Under the pieces are notes generated by a model. The model made no database searches and had not been told where the DNA came from. It saw only the letters and a list, made by a program, of their open reading frames with translations. Positions 36,222 to 44,469 of a stretch of 64,000 bases of DNA are shown in pieces. The DNA is from Suilimivivens sp009774465 (lineage in GTDB: Bacteria > Bacillota > Clostridia > Lachnospirales > Lachnospiraceae). Positions within the stretch are counted from its first letter, which is position 1. The number at the start of each line of letters is the position of its first letter. The stretch is taken from the NCBI GenBank assembly GCA_947382645.1, contig CANDAE010000005.1, positions 62,001 to 126,000 on the forward strand, given 5' to 3'. A program made the translations under genes and the position numbers.

Positions 36222-37043
36222 TTAACGTTTCAGATTATTTGCAGTCTGCATCATTTCATCTGAAGTAGTGATTGCTTTTGAGTTCATTTCATAAGCACGC
36301 TGTGCAACAATTAAGTTAACCATTTCGTCTGCCACCTGCACGCCGGAACCTTCCAGATACCCCTGTACCACCTTGCTCCTGGTCACATTTCTGTTGGTAG
36401 CTTCATTTAAAACCGTTCCGCTGGCTTCTGTTGCTGCCCATAAAGTATTTCCCTGTCTCTCAAGTCCCCCGGGATTATTAAACTGATACAAGCCTATTGC
36501 CATTCCGTTAATTGGCTGTGGATTGTTGTCAGCATCCGGATAGCAGACCTGACCGTCTCCGGTAATGGTAACCTTACTTGTAACATAATTTGACGGAAGC
36601 GTAATAATTGCTCCTCTGGAATTTAATACCGGCCGGCCATCCTGGTCTGTCAGTATCATACCGCTTCTGCCATTGGTTGCCCAGGTAAAATCGCCATTTC
36701 TTGTATAATATGTATTTCCGTCTTCAGCCCGAACAGCAAAAAAACCATCTCCTTCAATAGCAAATGAAGTGGTGCTTTCAGAGGCCAAAAGGCTTCCCTG
36801 CTTGAAAATAGAATCTATGGAAGAATTCCTGACACCAAGTCCTACCTGAGAACTTGTAGGTTTCGCGTCTCCATTTGCCGATGTTGTGGCTGTCTGTAAT
36901 GTCTGATAAAGCAGCGATTTAAATTGTGCCACCTGGGATTTATATCCAACCGTGTTTACGTTAGCCAGATTATTGGCAATTGTATCTACGTTTGTCTGCT
37001 GTGCATTCATACCTGTCGCTGCGGACCATAAACTCCTAACCAT
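36222..37043 (-). CDS. flgG: Flagellar distal rod protein FlgG (FlhP-like)
   Basis: 273 residues. An N-terminal rod motif (MVRSLWSAATGMNAQQTNVDTIANNLANVNTVGYK), a middle segment with SFAIEGDGFFAVR and TRNGDFT, and the C-terminal coiled region ending VNLIVAQRAYEMNSKAITTSDEM. These are FlgG features; length about 260-275 is correct. Secreted by the flagellar type III export system into the rod. The order mbl-flgF-flgG matches Bacillus mbl-flhO-flhP. AAGGAG is well placed before the start. Confidence 0.93.
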   Translation of the reverse strand: MVRSLWSAATGMNAQQTNVDTIANNLANVNTVGYKSQVAQFKSLLYQTLQTATTSANGDAKPTSSQVGLGVRNSSIDSIFKQGSLLASESTTSFAIEGDGFFAVRAEDGNTYYTRNGDFTWATNGRSGMILTDQDGRPVLNSRGAIITLPSNYVTSKVTITGDGQVCYPDADNNPQPINGMAIGLYQFNNPGGLERQGNTLWAATEASGTVLNEATNRNVTRSKVVQGYLEGSGVQVADEMVNLIVAQRAYEMNSKAITTSDEMMQTANNLKR

Positions 37044-37054
37044 ATCTTATCTCC

Positions 37055-37831
37055 TTAAATTTTGCCAAGCTGATTTGCTGCGATTTCAAGTGTACCGTCA
37101 TAGGTGGTAATCACCTTTTGATTGCTTTCATAAGCGCGGGAAACTTCTATCATGTTAACCATTTCCGTTACCACCGACATATTTGCCGCTTCCAGATACC
37201 CTGAGTAGACCTGCGCCTGTGCCGGTGCTTCTTCTGCTCCCTCTATGGGTTGAAAATAATTTTCACCATATCTTTCCAGATAATTATAATCTTCAAAATC
37301 AGTAACCTGAATTGTCGCAACTACTCTTCCATTCTGAATAATTTCGCCCTGTGTATTAATCACAGTAGTATCCAGCGGATCAATCTTTATGGGAGATCCG
37401 TTTTCGTCCAGAACACTGTCTCCATCTCTGGTAACAAGGCGGCCGTCCTGCGTCAGGGCAAAGTCCCCGTCTCTGGTATATTTAATGGAAGTTTCGCCTG
37501 CCTTATTGGTAAATTCAACTGCAAAAAAACCTGAATCGGTAAGCGCCAGGTCAAAAGTATTTCCTGTGGTTCTCAATGGTCCCTGTGAAAAATCGGTATA
37601 GCCCTCCCCGATCTTAACTCCCGGATTATTTACTCCAATTCTTCTGGAAGTGTGAAATCCATCAGAAGTGTCCTTAATCTTGTACGCAAGAATGGAATCA
37701 AAGGACTGGCTGGTAGCTCCCTCCTTTTTAAATCCTGTAGTGTCTGCATTAGCAAGATTGTTTGTGAGCACATCCATTCTGTGCTGCTGATGAATCATGC
37801 CTGTGTAGGCAGTATACAACCCTTTAACCAT
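37055..37831 (-). CDS. flgF: Flagellar rod protein FlgF/FlhO-like
   Basis: 258 residues of the rod/hook family. The N-terminus MVKGLYTAYTGMIHQQHRMDVLTNNLANADTTGFKK, the central FDLALTDSGFFAVEF and the C-terminus VTEMVNMIEVSRAYESNQKVITTYD are characteristic. The family members FlgF and FlgG are similar to each other; upstream position and the MIHQQ segment favour FlhO/FlgF. It ends 11 bases before the flgG gene, so the two are surely co-transcribed. Confidence 0.88.
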   Translation of the reverse strand: MVKGLYTAYTGMIHQQHRMDVLTNNLANADTTGFKKEGATSQSFDSILAYKIKDTSDGFHTSRRIGVNNPGVKIGEGYTDFSQGPLRTTGNTFDLALTDSGFFAVEFTNKAGETSIKYTRDGDFALTQDGRLVTRDGDSVLDENGSPIKIDPLDTTVINTQGEIIQNGRVVATIQVTDFEDYNYLERYGENYFQPIEGAEEAPAQAQVYSGYLEAANMSVVTEMVNMIEVSRAYESNQKVITTYDGTLEIAANQLGKI

Positions 37832-37877
37832 AAAACACCCTTATCCTTTCCCCTTAAAGCAGTTTCCCTCTTCTGCT

Positions 37878-38870
37878 TTAATCTTCTTTATAGCCGGCAA
37901 GGAATTCTACATATTTTCCTGTGCCAATGGCAACCGCAGTCATTGGATCTTCTGCGGTCATAGTATTAATTCCTGTTTTCTCTGCAATTAAATCTTCAAG
38001 TCCCCGAAGAAGACTTCCGCCGCCAGTCAAAACGATTCCCCTGTCTGCAATATCCGCCGCCAATTCCGGAGGTGTCTTTTCAAGCACGCTGTGGATGGTT
38101 TCAATAATCTGTGCCGTGGTTTCTTTAAGTGCTTCTTCTGTTTCTTCTGAAGATACTTTTATTGTTTTGGGAAGTCCTGTAACCAGATTACGTCCCCTCA
38201 CATCCATATAATCAGTTTCTACACGTTTAAAAGCAGATCCTATCTTTATTTTAATATCCTCTGCTGTTCTTTCACCAATCAGCAGATTATGTTTTTTACG
38301 CATATACCTTACGAGTGCCTCATCAAAATCGTCTCCTGCAATTTTAATGGAAGCGCTTACAACAGTACCTCCCAGTGATATAACAGCAATATCGGAAGTT
38401 CCTCCTCCAATATCCACGATCATGTTGCCACAGGGCTTGGAAATATCAATTCCTGCACCGATAGCTGCCGCAATGGGTTCTTCAATAATAGAAACTTCTC
38501 TTGCTCCCGCCTGAAGAGTTGCATCCTCAACAGCCTTTTTTTCCACTTCTGTTACCCCGCTGGGTACACACACTGCGATTCTTGGCTTTCTAAAACTCCT
38601 CTTACCCAACGCTTTCTGGATAAAGTACTTCATCATCTGTTCCGTTACTCTGTAATCAGAAATAACACCCTGGCGCAGAGGGCGGACAGCAACAATATTT
38701 CCCGGCGTTCTTCCCAGCATTAATCTGGCATCTTCGCCAATTGCTTTAATTCTGTTGGTATCTCTATCAAAAGCTACAACTGAAGGCTCTTTAAGAACAA
38801 CTCCTCTCCCTCTGATGTAAACCAGTATGCTCGCGGTTCCCAAATCAATTCCGATATCTGTGTACTGCAT
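37878..38870 (-). CDS. mbl: MreB/Mbl-type rod shape-determining protein
   Basis: 330 residues of the actin family. Phosphate loop 1 DIGIDLGTASILVY, phosphate loop 2 IVDIGGGTSDIAVIS and the adenosine motif ADRGIVLTGGGSLLRGL are clear. MreB-type filaments guide lateral wall synthesis. Position directly before flgF and flgG matches mbl of Bacillus rather than mreB, which normally sits with mreC and mreD. It is preceded by a promoter at 38935-38962 and likely leads the operon to flgJ, 46 bases before the next gene. Confidence 0.93.
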   Translation of the reverse strand: MQYTDIGIDLGTASILVYIRGRGVVLKEPSVVAFDRDTNRIKAIGEDARLMLGRTPGNIVAVRPLRQGVISDYRVTEQMMKYFIQKALGKRSFRKPRIAVCVPSGVTEVEKKAVEDATLQAGAREVSIIEEPIAAAIGAGIDISKPCGNMIVDIGGGTSDIAVISLGGTVVSASIKIAGDDFDEALVRYMRKKHNLLIGERTAEDIKIKIGSAFKRVETDYMDVRGRNLVTGLPKTIKVSSEETEEALKETTAQIIETIHSVLEKTPPELAADIADRGIVLTGGGSLLRGLEDLIAEKTGINTMTAEDPMTAVAIGTGKYVEFLAGYKED

Positions 38871-38934
38871 TGCTTCGTACCCCTTTCTATGAGTTATCTA
38901 TTAAAAGTTTCAATAATCAGACGCATATAAAGTT

Positions 38935-38962
38935 ATTATAACCCATAGAAAAATATTTTCAA
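38935..38962 (-). promoter_or_regulatory. mbl operon promoter
   Basis: TTGAAA (38957-38962), 16-base spacer, TATAAT (38935-38940). The sequence around is AT-rich, with a leader of about 60 bases. Confidence 0.65.
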
Positions 38963-39003
38963 AGTAATTTCACAAAAAATTAATAAAAATGGACACAAAC
39001 AAT

Positions 39004-39023
39004 AAAACGGTTCCCTCCGTTTT
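39004..39023 (-). terminator. Terminator after uvrA
   Basis: AAAACGG (39004-39010) pairs with CCGTTTT (39017-39023) around a 6-base loop, and on the minus strand is followed by ATTGTTT. Confidence 0.7.
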
Positions 39024-39049
39024 ACTGCCGCATCCATGCTTTAAATCAT

Positions 39050-41944
39050 TTATCGGTACTTTTCTAAATTATCTTTATACTTTTTCAACATTTTTTTAAT
39101 ATATTGCCCTGTATAGGAATCGGCACATTCAGAAACCTCTTCCGGCGTTCCACAGACCACTACCTGCCCGCCTCTGTCACCGCCCTCAGGTCCCATATCA
39201 ATAATGTAATCTGCGGTTTTAATCACATCAAGGTTGTGCTCAATCACTACAATGGTATTTCCATTATCTGCAATTCTGTTTAAAATTTCAACCAGCTTAT
39301 GCACATCTGCAAAATGAAGTCCGGTGGTGGGCTCATCTAAAATGTAAATCGTATTTCCTGTACTGCGCTTACTTAATTCCGTTGCCAGCTTAATTCTCTG
39401 GGCCTCTCCTCCGGATAATGTGGTGGATGGCTGCCCCAGCTTCACATAAGAAAGCCCTACATCATTTAATGTTTCTATCTTTCTGCGGATGGAAGGCAGA
39501 TTTTCAAAAAAGGGTACCGCCTCTTCCACAGTCATATCCAGCACATCATAAATATTCTTTCCCTTATATTTCACATCCAGAGTTTCTCTATTGTAACGTT
39601 TTCCTCCACATACCTCACAGGGCACATATACATCCGGCAGAAAATGCATTTCTATTTTGATAATTCCGTCTCCGCCGCAGGCTTCACATCTTCCTCCCTT
39701 AACATTAAAGCTAAAGCGTCCTTTCTTATATCCCTTTGCCTTGGCATCCGGTGTTCCTGCAAACAGATCTCTGATTAAATCAAAAACTCCCGTATAGGTT
39801 GCCGGATTAGAACGGGGAGTACGCCCAATGGGGGACTGGTCAATATTTATAACCTTGTCCAGTTTCTTAATGCCGGTAATGTTCTTGTGTTTACCCGGAA
39901 TGGTTCTTGCCCGGTTTAAATCTCTTGCAAGACGTTTATATAAAATTTCATTAACCAGAGAGCTTTTTCCGGAGCCGGAAACACCGGTCACACAGGTAAA
40001 GACGCCGACAGGTATATTCACCGAAACATTTTTCAGGTTATTTTCCTGTGCGCCTGTAATGGTAAGCCAGCCTTTTGGTTTGCGCCGCACTTCCGGTATG
40101 GGCACCTGCATTCTTCCACTTAAGTACTGTCCCGTAATAGAATCTTCTATCTCCATAATCTCCTGAGCAGTTCCCTGGGCTACCACTTTTCCGCCATGAG
40201 AACCGGCTCCGGGACCGATATCTACTACATGATCTGCTTCCAGCATGGTATCCTCGTCGTGCTCCACCACAATTAATGTGTTGCCCAGATCACGAAGATT
40301 TTTCAGAGTATTTAATAATTTATCATTGTCCTTCTGGTGAAGCCCGATACTTGGCTCATCCAGTATATAACAGACGCCCACCAGCCCGGAGCCGATCTGG
40401 GTAGCCAGCCGAATGCGCTGGGCCTCTCCGCCGGATAAGGTTCCTGTGGCTCTTGACAAAGACAAATATTCCAGCCCCACATCCACCAGAAAGCCTACTC
40501 TGGCATGAATTTCTTTCAACACCTGCTTTCCAATTATCTGCTGCTGGCTGCTGAGTTTCATGTCCTTAAGAAAAGCATGTAAGTTACGAATGGACATAGA
40601 AGTAATTTCATAAATATTTTTGTCACAGACTGTCACTGCCAGAGATTCTTTTTTCAGCCTCATGCCGCCGCACTCTTTACAGGGCGTGATGCGCATAAAG
40701 GTCTCATACTCCTGTTTCATAATATCTGAGCCGGTTTCTCTGTATTTACGCTCCATATTTTTAATCAGTCCTTCAAAAGCAACAGGGTACACGCCCTCGC
40801 CCCTCTGTCCTTTATAATGAACCCTGACTTCTTTTCCTCCGGTTCCATGAATCAATACATGAAAAACCTCCTCCGGCAGTTCCTCCACCGGTGTATCCAG
40901 ACTGAATTTATATTCTTTGGAAAGTGCACACAGGAGGGCATTGGTAAAGCTTCCCGCATCGCTGCTGGACTGCCAGCCCATTACCTGAATAGCGCCTTCA
41001 TTGATACTCAGGGACCTGTCAGGAATCATAAGTTCCGGATCAAATTCCATTTTATAGCCTAAGCCATAACACACGGGGCAGGCTCCGAAGGGATTGTTAA
41101 AGGAAAAGCTTCTTGGTTCAATTTCACTGATACTGATCCCGCAGTCCGGACAGGCAAAACTCTGGCTGAAATTAATGGTTTCTCCATCAATCACATCCAC
41201 CATCAGAGAACCCTCTGCAAGCGCCAGCACGCTTTCTACCGAATCAGTAAGTCTTCTTGTAATTCCCTCTTTGATCACCAGCCTGTCAACTACAATTTCT
41301 ATGCTGTGTTTAATGTTCTTGTCCAGCTTGATTTCTTCTGTAAGTTCATAAAGACTGCCATCTACACGCACCCGCACATAACCGCTGCGTTTCGCCCTGT
41401 CAAAAACCTTTGCATGTTCTCCTTTTCTTCCCCGTACAACAGGCGCCAGTAATTGTATTCTGGTTCCTTCCGGCAGTTCCATAATGTGATCCACCATCTG
41501 GTCAACCGTCTGCTTTTTAATTTCCTTTCCACATTTGGGACAGTGAGGAATTCCAATTCTTGCATACAAGAGCCGAAAATAGTCATATATTTCCGTTACA
41601 GTTCCTACCGTAGAACGGGGATTTCTGTTTGTGGACTTCTGGTCAATGGAAATGGCCGGCGAAAGTCCTTCTATTTTTTCCACATTGGGCTTCTCCATCT
41701 GTCCAAGGAACTGTCTTGCGTAAGAAGAAAGAGATTCCATATACCTTCTCTGCCCTTCCGCATAAATGGTATCAAAAGCAAGAGAAGATTTTCCAGAGCC
41801 GGAAAGACCGGTAAGCACTACCAGCTCATTTCTGGGAATATCCACATTTAAATCCTTTAGGTTATGCTCATTGGCTCCCCGGATTTTAATATATTCTCTT
41901 GGACGCATTTTAGGGGTTTCTACATGCTGATCTGATAATTTCAT
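39050..41944 (-). CDS. uvrA: Excinuclease ABC subunit A
   Basis: 964 residues. Damage recognition in nucleotide excision repair. Two ABC ATPase modules with Walker A GLSGSGKSSLAFDT and GVSGSGKSSLVNEI, ABC signatures LSGGEAQRIRLA and LSGGEAQRIKLA, and zinc-binding Cys clusters (CPDCGIS...CPVCYGLG and CEACGGDG...CEVCGGKR). The start at 41944 is the first possible codon in the frame, since TAG precedes it directly; its Shine-Dalgarno is distant (AAAGG, 15 bases), so translation may depend on coupling to uvrB, 29 bases upstream. About 10-15 residues longer at the N-terminus than usual; ATG in PKMRPREY is an alternative. Confidence 0.97.
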   Translation of the reverse strand: MKLSDQHVETPKMRPREYIKIRGANEHNLKDLNVDIPRNELVVLTGLSGSGKSSLAFDTIYAEGQRRYMESLSSYARQFLGQMEKPNVEKIEGLSPAISIDQKSTNRNPRSTVGTVTEIYDYFRLLYARIGIPHCPKCGKEIKKQTVDQMVDHIMELPEGTRIQLLAPVVRGRKGEHAKVFDRAKRSGYVRVRVDGSLYELTEEIKLDKNIKHSIEIVVDRLVIKEGITRRLTDSVESVLALAEGSLMVDVIDGETINFSQSFACPDCGISISEIEPRSFSFNNPFGACPVCYGLGYKMEFDPELMIPDRSLSINEGAIQVMGWQSSSDAGSFTNALLCALSKEYKFSLDTPVEELPEEVFHVLIHGTGGKEVRVHYKGQRGEGVYPVAFEGLIKNMERKYRETGSDIMKQEYETFMRITPCKECGGMRLKKESLAVTVCDKNIYEITSMSIRNLHAFLKDMKLSSQQQIIGKQVLKEIHARVGFLVDVGLEYLSLSRATGTLSGGEAQRIRLATQIGSGLVGVCYILDEPSIGLHQKDNDKLLNTLKNLRDLGNTLIVVEHDEDTMLEADHVVDIGPGAGSHGGKVVAQGTAQEIMEIEDSITGQYLSGRMQVPIPEVRRKPKGWLTITGAQENNLKNVSVNIPVGVFTCVTGVSGSGKSSLVNEILYKRLARDLNRARTIPGKHKNITGIKKLDKVINIDQSPIGRTPRSNPATYTGVFDLIRDLFAGTPDAKAKGYKKGRFSFNVKGGRCEACGGDGIIKIEMHFLPDVYVPCEVCGGKRYNRETLDVKYKGKNIYDVLDMTVEEAVPFFENLPSIRRKIETLNDVGLSYVKLGQPSTTLSGGEAQRIKLATELSKRSTGNTIYILDEPTTGLHFADVHKLVEILNRIADNGNTIVVIEHNLDVIKTADYIIDMGPEGGDRGGQVVVCGTPEEVSECADSYTGQYIKKMLKKYKDNLEKYR

Positions 41945-41972
41945 CTAAAAATAACCATACCTTTCGTATTAA

Positions 41973-43970
41973 TTAGTCCTGCTTTTCATCTTCAAGTTCT
42001 TTTAGCTTAACCTTCAATTCCACCATCTTGTCCCGAAGCTGTGCTGCCGCTTCAAAGTTAAGATCTGCCGCTGCCTTTTTCATCTGCTTTTCAATCTGAC
42101 TTATCAGCTTCTCCAGTTCTTTACGGTTCATGGATTCAGGATCTTTCTCAAACCGGAGTTCTTCCTTTGCAATCACTTTGGAAATACTGATCAGGTCGCG
42201 GACTGCCTTCTTAATCGATTGAGGCGTGATATTATGCTCTTCATTATACCGCTGCTGAATGCTGCGTCTTCTGTTGGTCTCATCAATGGCCGCCTGCATG
42301 GAATCAGTTATGTTATCCGCATACATAATCACATGCCCTTCCACATTTCTGGCAGCACGCCCGATGGTCTGAATCAAGGAAGTTTCCGACCTTAAAAATC
42401 CCTCCTTGTCCGCATCCAGAATTGCCACTAAAGAAATTTCCGGTATATCAAGGCCTTCCCGCAGCAGGTTAATTCCCACCAGCACATCAAATACATCCAG
42501 ACGCATATCCCGGATGATTTCCGCCCTCTCTAAGGTATCTATGTCCGAATGCAGATATTTTACTCTGATTCCCACATCATTCATGTAAGCGGTAAGGTCC
42601 TCAGCCATTCGCTTCGTAAGAGTGGTCACCAAAACCTTATTATGCTTTTCTGTTTCCCGGTTTATTTCTGAAACCAGATCATCAATCTGCCCTTCCACAG
42701 GGCGCACCGAAATTTCCGGATCAAGAAGCCCTGTAGGACGGATGATCTGCTCTGTGCGGAACAATTCATGTTCCTTTTCATAATTGGAAGGGGTTGCAGA
42801 GACAAACATCATCTGGTCAATATGTTGTTCAAATTCTGCAAAACATAAAGGTCGGTTATCCAGTGCTGAAGGAAGTCTGAAACCGTAATCCACCAGTGTG
42901 GTCTTTCGAGACCGGTCTCCCGTATACATTGCACCAATCTGAGGGATTGTTATATGAGATTCGTCAACAATAATCAGATAATCGTCTCCAAAAAAGTCCA
43001 TCAGTGTATGAGGCATAGCACCGGCCGGCATCCCTGCAAGATGCCTGGAATAGTTTTCAATGCCCGAACAAAATCCTGTTTCTCTAAGCATTTCAATGTC
43101 AAAATTTGTTCTCTCGGAAATTCTCTGAGCCTCCAAAAGCTTGTCCTCACTTTTAAAAAACCGCACTCGCTCTTCTAATTCCACCTCGATATTTTTACAT
43201 GCTTCGTTAATCTTCTCCTGAGGCACCACATAATGGGATGCGGGAAAAATTGCAATATGCTCCAAAGTTGCATGAACTTGTCCAGTTAATGGATCTGTCT
43301 GTGCAATCCTGTCAATCTCATCTCCAAAAAATTCAATTCTGATCAGGTAATCTCCGCCTTCTGCCGGATATACCTCTACCACATCTCCTCTTACACGAAA
43401 GCATCCTCTTCCCAGATCCATATCATTTCTGTCATACTGAATGTCGATCAGCTCCCGAATCACCTGGTCTCTGTCCTTGACCATCCCCGGACGGAGCGAT
43501 ACAATCATTTCCTGATAATCATCAGGACTTCCCAGACCATAAATACAGGACACGCTGGCAACCACTACTACGTCCCTGCGCTCTGACAAAGAAGCTGTCG
43601 CCGAAAGCCGCAGCTTGTCAATTTCATCATTAACAGATGAATCTTTTGCAATATAAGTATCCGACGAGGGCACATAAGCCTCCGGCTGATAATAGTCATA
43701 ATAAGAGACAAAGTATTCCACCGCATTTTCCGGGAAAAATTCTTTAAATTCCCCGTAAAGCTGCCCCGCCAGTGTTTTATTATGGGCAATCACCAGCGTC
43801 GGCTTATTTAATGCGGCTATCACATTCGCCATAGTAAAGGTTTTACCGGAACCGGTAACGCCAAGCAATGTCTGAAACTGGTTCCCTGCTTTAAAACCGT
43901 TTACCAGTTCTGCAATGGCCTGGGGCTGGTCGCCGGTGGGTTTGTATTCTGAATGTAATTTAAACTCCAT
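41973..43970 (-). CDS. uvrB: Excinuclease ABC subunit B
   Basis: 665 residues. It takes damaged DNA from UvrA and recruits UvrC. The Walker A loop is GVTGSGKTFT, the beta-hairpin segment is EYFVSYYDYYQPEAYVP, helicase motifs include FVSATPSNYE and QTIGRAARN, and the C-terminal UVR domain (LISQIEKQMKKAAADLNFEAAAQLRD) contacts UvrC. GGAGGTG lies ten bases before ATG 43970. It forms an operon with uvrA, controlled by the SOS box upstream. uvrC is not in this window. Confidence 0.97.
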   Translation of the reverse strand: MEFKLHSEYKPTGDQPQAIAELVNGFKAGNQFQTLLGVTGSGKTFTMANVIAALNKPTLVIAHNKTLAGQLYGEFKEFFPENAVEYFVSYYDYYQPEAYVPSSDTYIAKDSSVNDEIDKLRLSATASLSERRDVVVVASVSCIYGLGSPDDYQEMIVSLRPGMVKDRDQVIRELIDIQYDRNDMDLGRGCFRVRGDVVEVYPAEGGDYLIRIEFFGDEIDRIAQTDPLTGQVHATLEHIAIFPASHYVVPQEKINEACKNIEVELEERVRFFKSEDKLLEAQRISERTNFDIEMLRETGFCSGIENYSRHLAGMPAGAMPHTLMDFFGDDYLIIVDESHITIPQIGAMYTGDRSRKTTLVDYGFRLPSALDNRPLCFAEFEQHIDQMMFVSATPSNYEKEHELFRTEQIIRPTGLLDPEISVRPVEGQIDDLVSEINRETEKHNKVLVTTLTKRMAEDLTAYMNDVGIRVKYLHSDIDTLERAEIIRDMRLDVFDVLVGINLLREGLDIPEISLVAILDADKEGFLRSETSLIQTIGRAARNVEGHVIMYADNITDSMQAAIDETNRRRSIQQRYNEEHNITPQSIKKAVRDLISISKVIAKEELRFEKDPESMNRKELEKLISQIEKQMKKAAADLNFEAAAQLRDKMVELKVKLKELEDEKQD

Positions 43971-44021
43971 ATAAGCAGTTCACCTCCAAATAGTCTCAAT
44001 CGTTTCTCAAAAGCAGTTTTG

Positions 44022-44050
44022 ATTATATCATACCCATTTATGTTTGTACA
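44022..44050 (-). promoter_or_regulatory. uvrBA promoter
   Basis: TGTACA (44045-44050), 17-base spacer, TATAAT (44022-44027) preceded by TGA, an extended -10. Confidence 0.7.
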
Positions 44051-44059
44051 GTATTTTCA

Positions 44060-44071
44060 GAACATTTGTTC
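44060..44071. promoter_or_regulatory. LexA/DinR-type SOS box upstream of uvrBA
   Basis: GAACATTTGTTC matches the Gram-positive core GAAC-N4-GTTC without error. It lies nine bases upstream of the -35, a position that allows LexA to block RNA polymerase. Confidence 0.85.
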
Positions 44072-44112
44072 TTATTTTGTAATATTTGCCCATTTATTTT
44101 TCAAAATATAAA

Positions 44113-44138
44113 GAGTATTCTGTTTATCAGAAATACTC
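44113..44138 (-). terminator. Terminator downstream of the toxin-antitoxin relic
   Basis: GAGTATTCTG pairs with CAGAATACTC, with one bulged base, around a 5-base loop; on the minus strand TTTATATTTT follows. It ends the transcript of the AlbA_2 gene and the relic before the uvrB promoter. Confidence 0.65.
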
Positions 44139-44156
44139 CTTTATACTTTACCTCAA

Positions 44157-44325
44157 TTATTTTACATCCGATATCTTTATCTGGATCTGACGTAGATATT
44201 TCTCTTTTGTATAATCGCCAAAACCTCCATTGTCAAATTCCTCCAGATATCTTGCCATCCCAATTGGACCAAGAGCTTTTATCAACGCCTCAGTCCCCAT
44301 TCTCCTAATCTCACTTGGTTTTGTT
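44157..44325 (-). pseudogene. Decayed small gene, likely partner of a PIN-domain toxin
   Basis: The frame reads TKPSEIRRMGTEALIKALGPIGMARYLEEFDNG and on to YTKEKYLRQIQIKISDVK. I recognise the SEIRxxGxEALxKALGPxGMxRxLxxFxNGxxDYTKE pattern from small proteins that often sit beside PIN genes. The frame has no start codon. Removing one A just upstream (ATGAAATAAG to ATGAATAAG) would create MNKITKPSE, so a single insertion appears to have killed it. The function of the intact family is not firmly known to me; an antitoxin-like role is inferred from its partner. Confidence 0.5.
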
Positions 44326-44328
44326 ATC

Positions 44329-44469
44329 TTATTTCATATCCGTTGTTAAAAGTATATCCGCTCCTGTTTCCGCACTCGCCAAATGCAGGCTGTCAAATGC
44401 CTTGATATTAGATATTTTCATTATTTCTTTTGCTCTATCTTCTATTCTTTCATTAAATTCTATCGTAAA
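44329..44469 (-). pseudogene. C-terminal fragment of a PIN-domain protein
   Basis: 47 codons reading ERIEDRAKEIMKISNIKAFDSLHLASAETGADILLTTDMK then stop. The segment KAFDSLHLASA...GADILLTTD is the typical C-terminal core of PIN ribonucleases, including the conserved Asp residues. The N-terminal half is missing, and the frame begins at the base after the stop of the AlbA_2 gene, in the same frame. There is no start codon. It is therefore a remnant, probably left when the AlbA_2 gene moved in or after a deletion. Confidence 0.6.
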
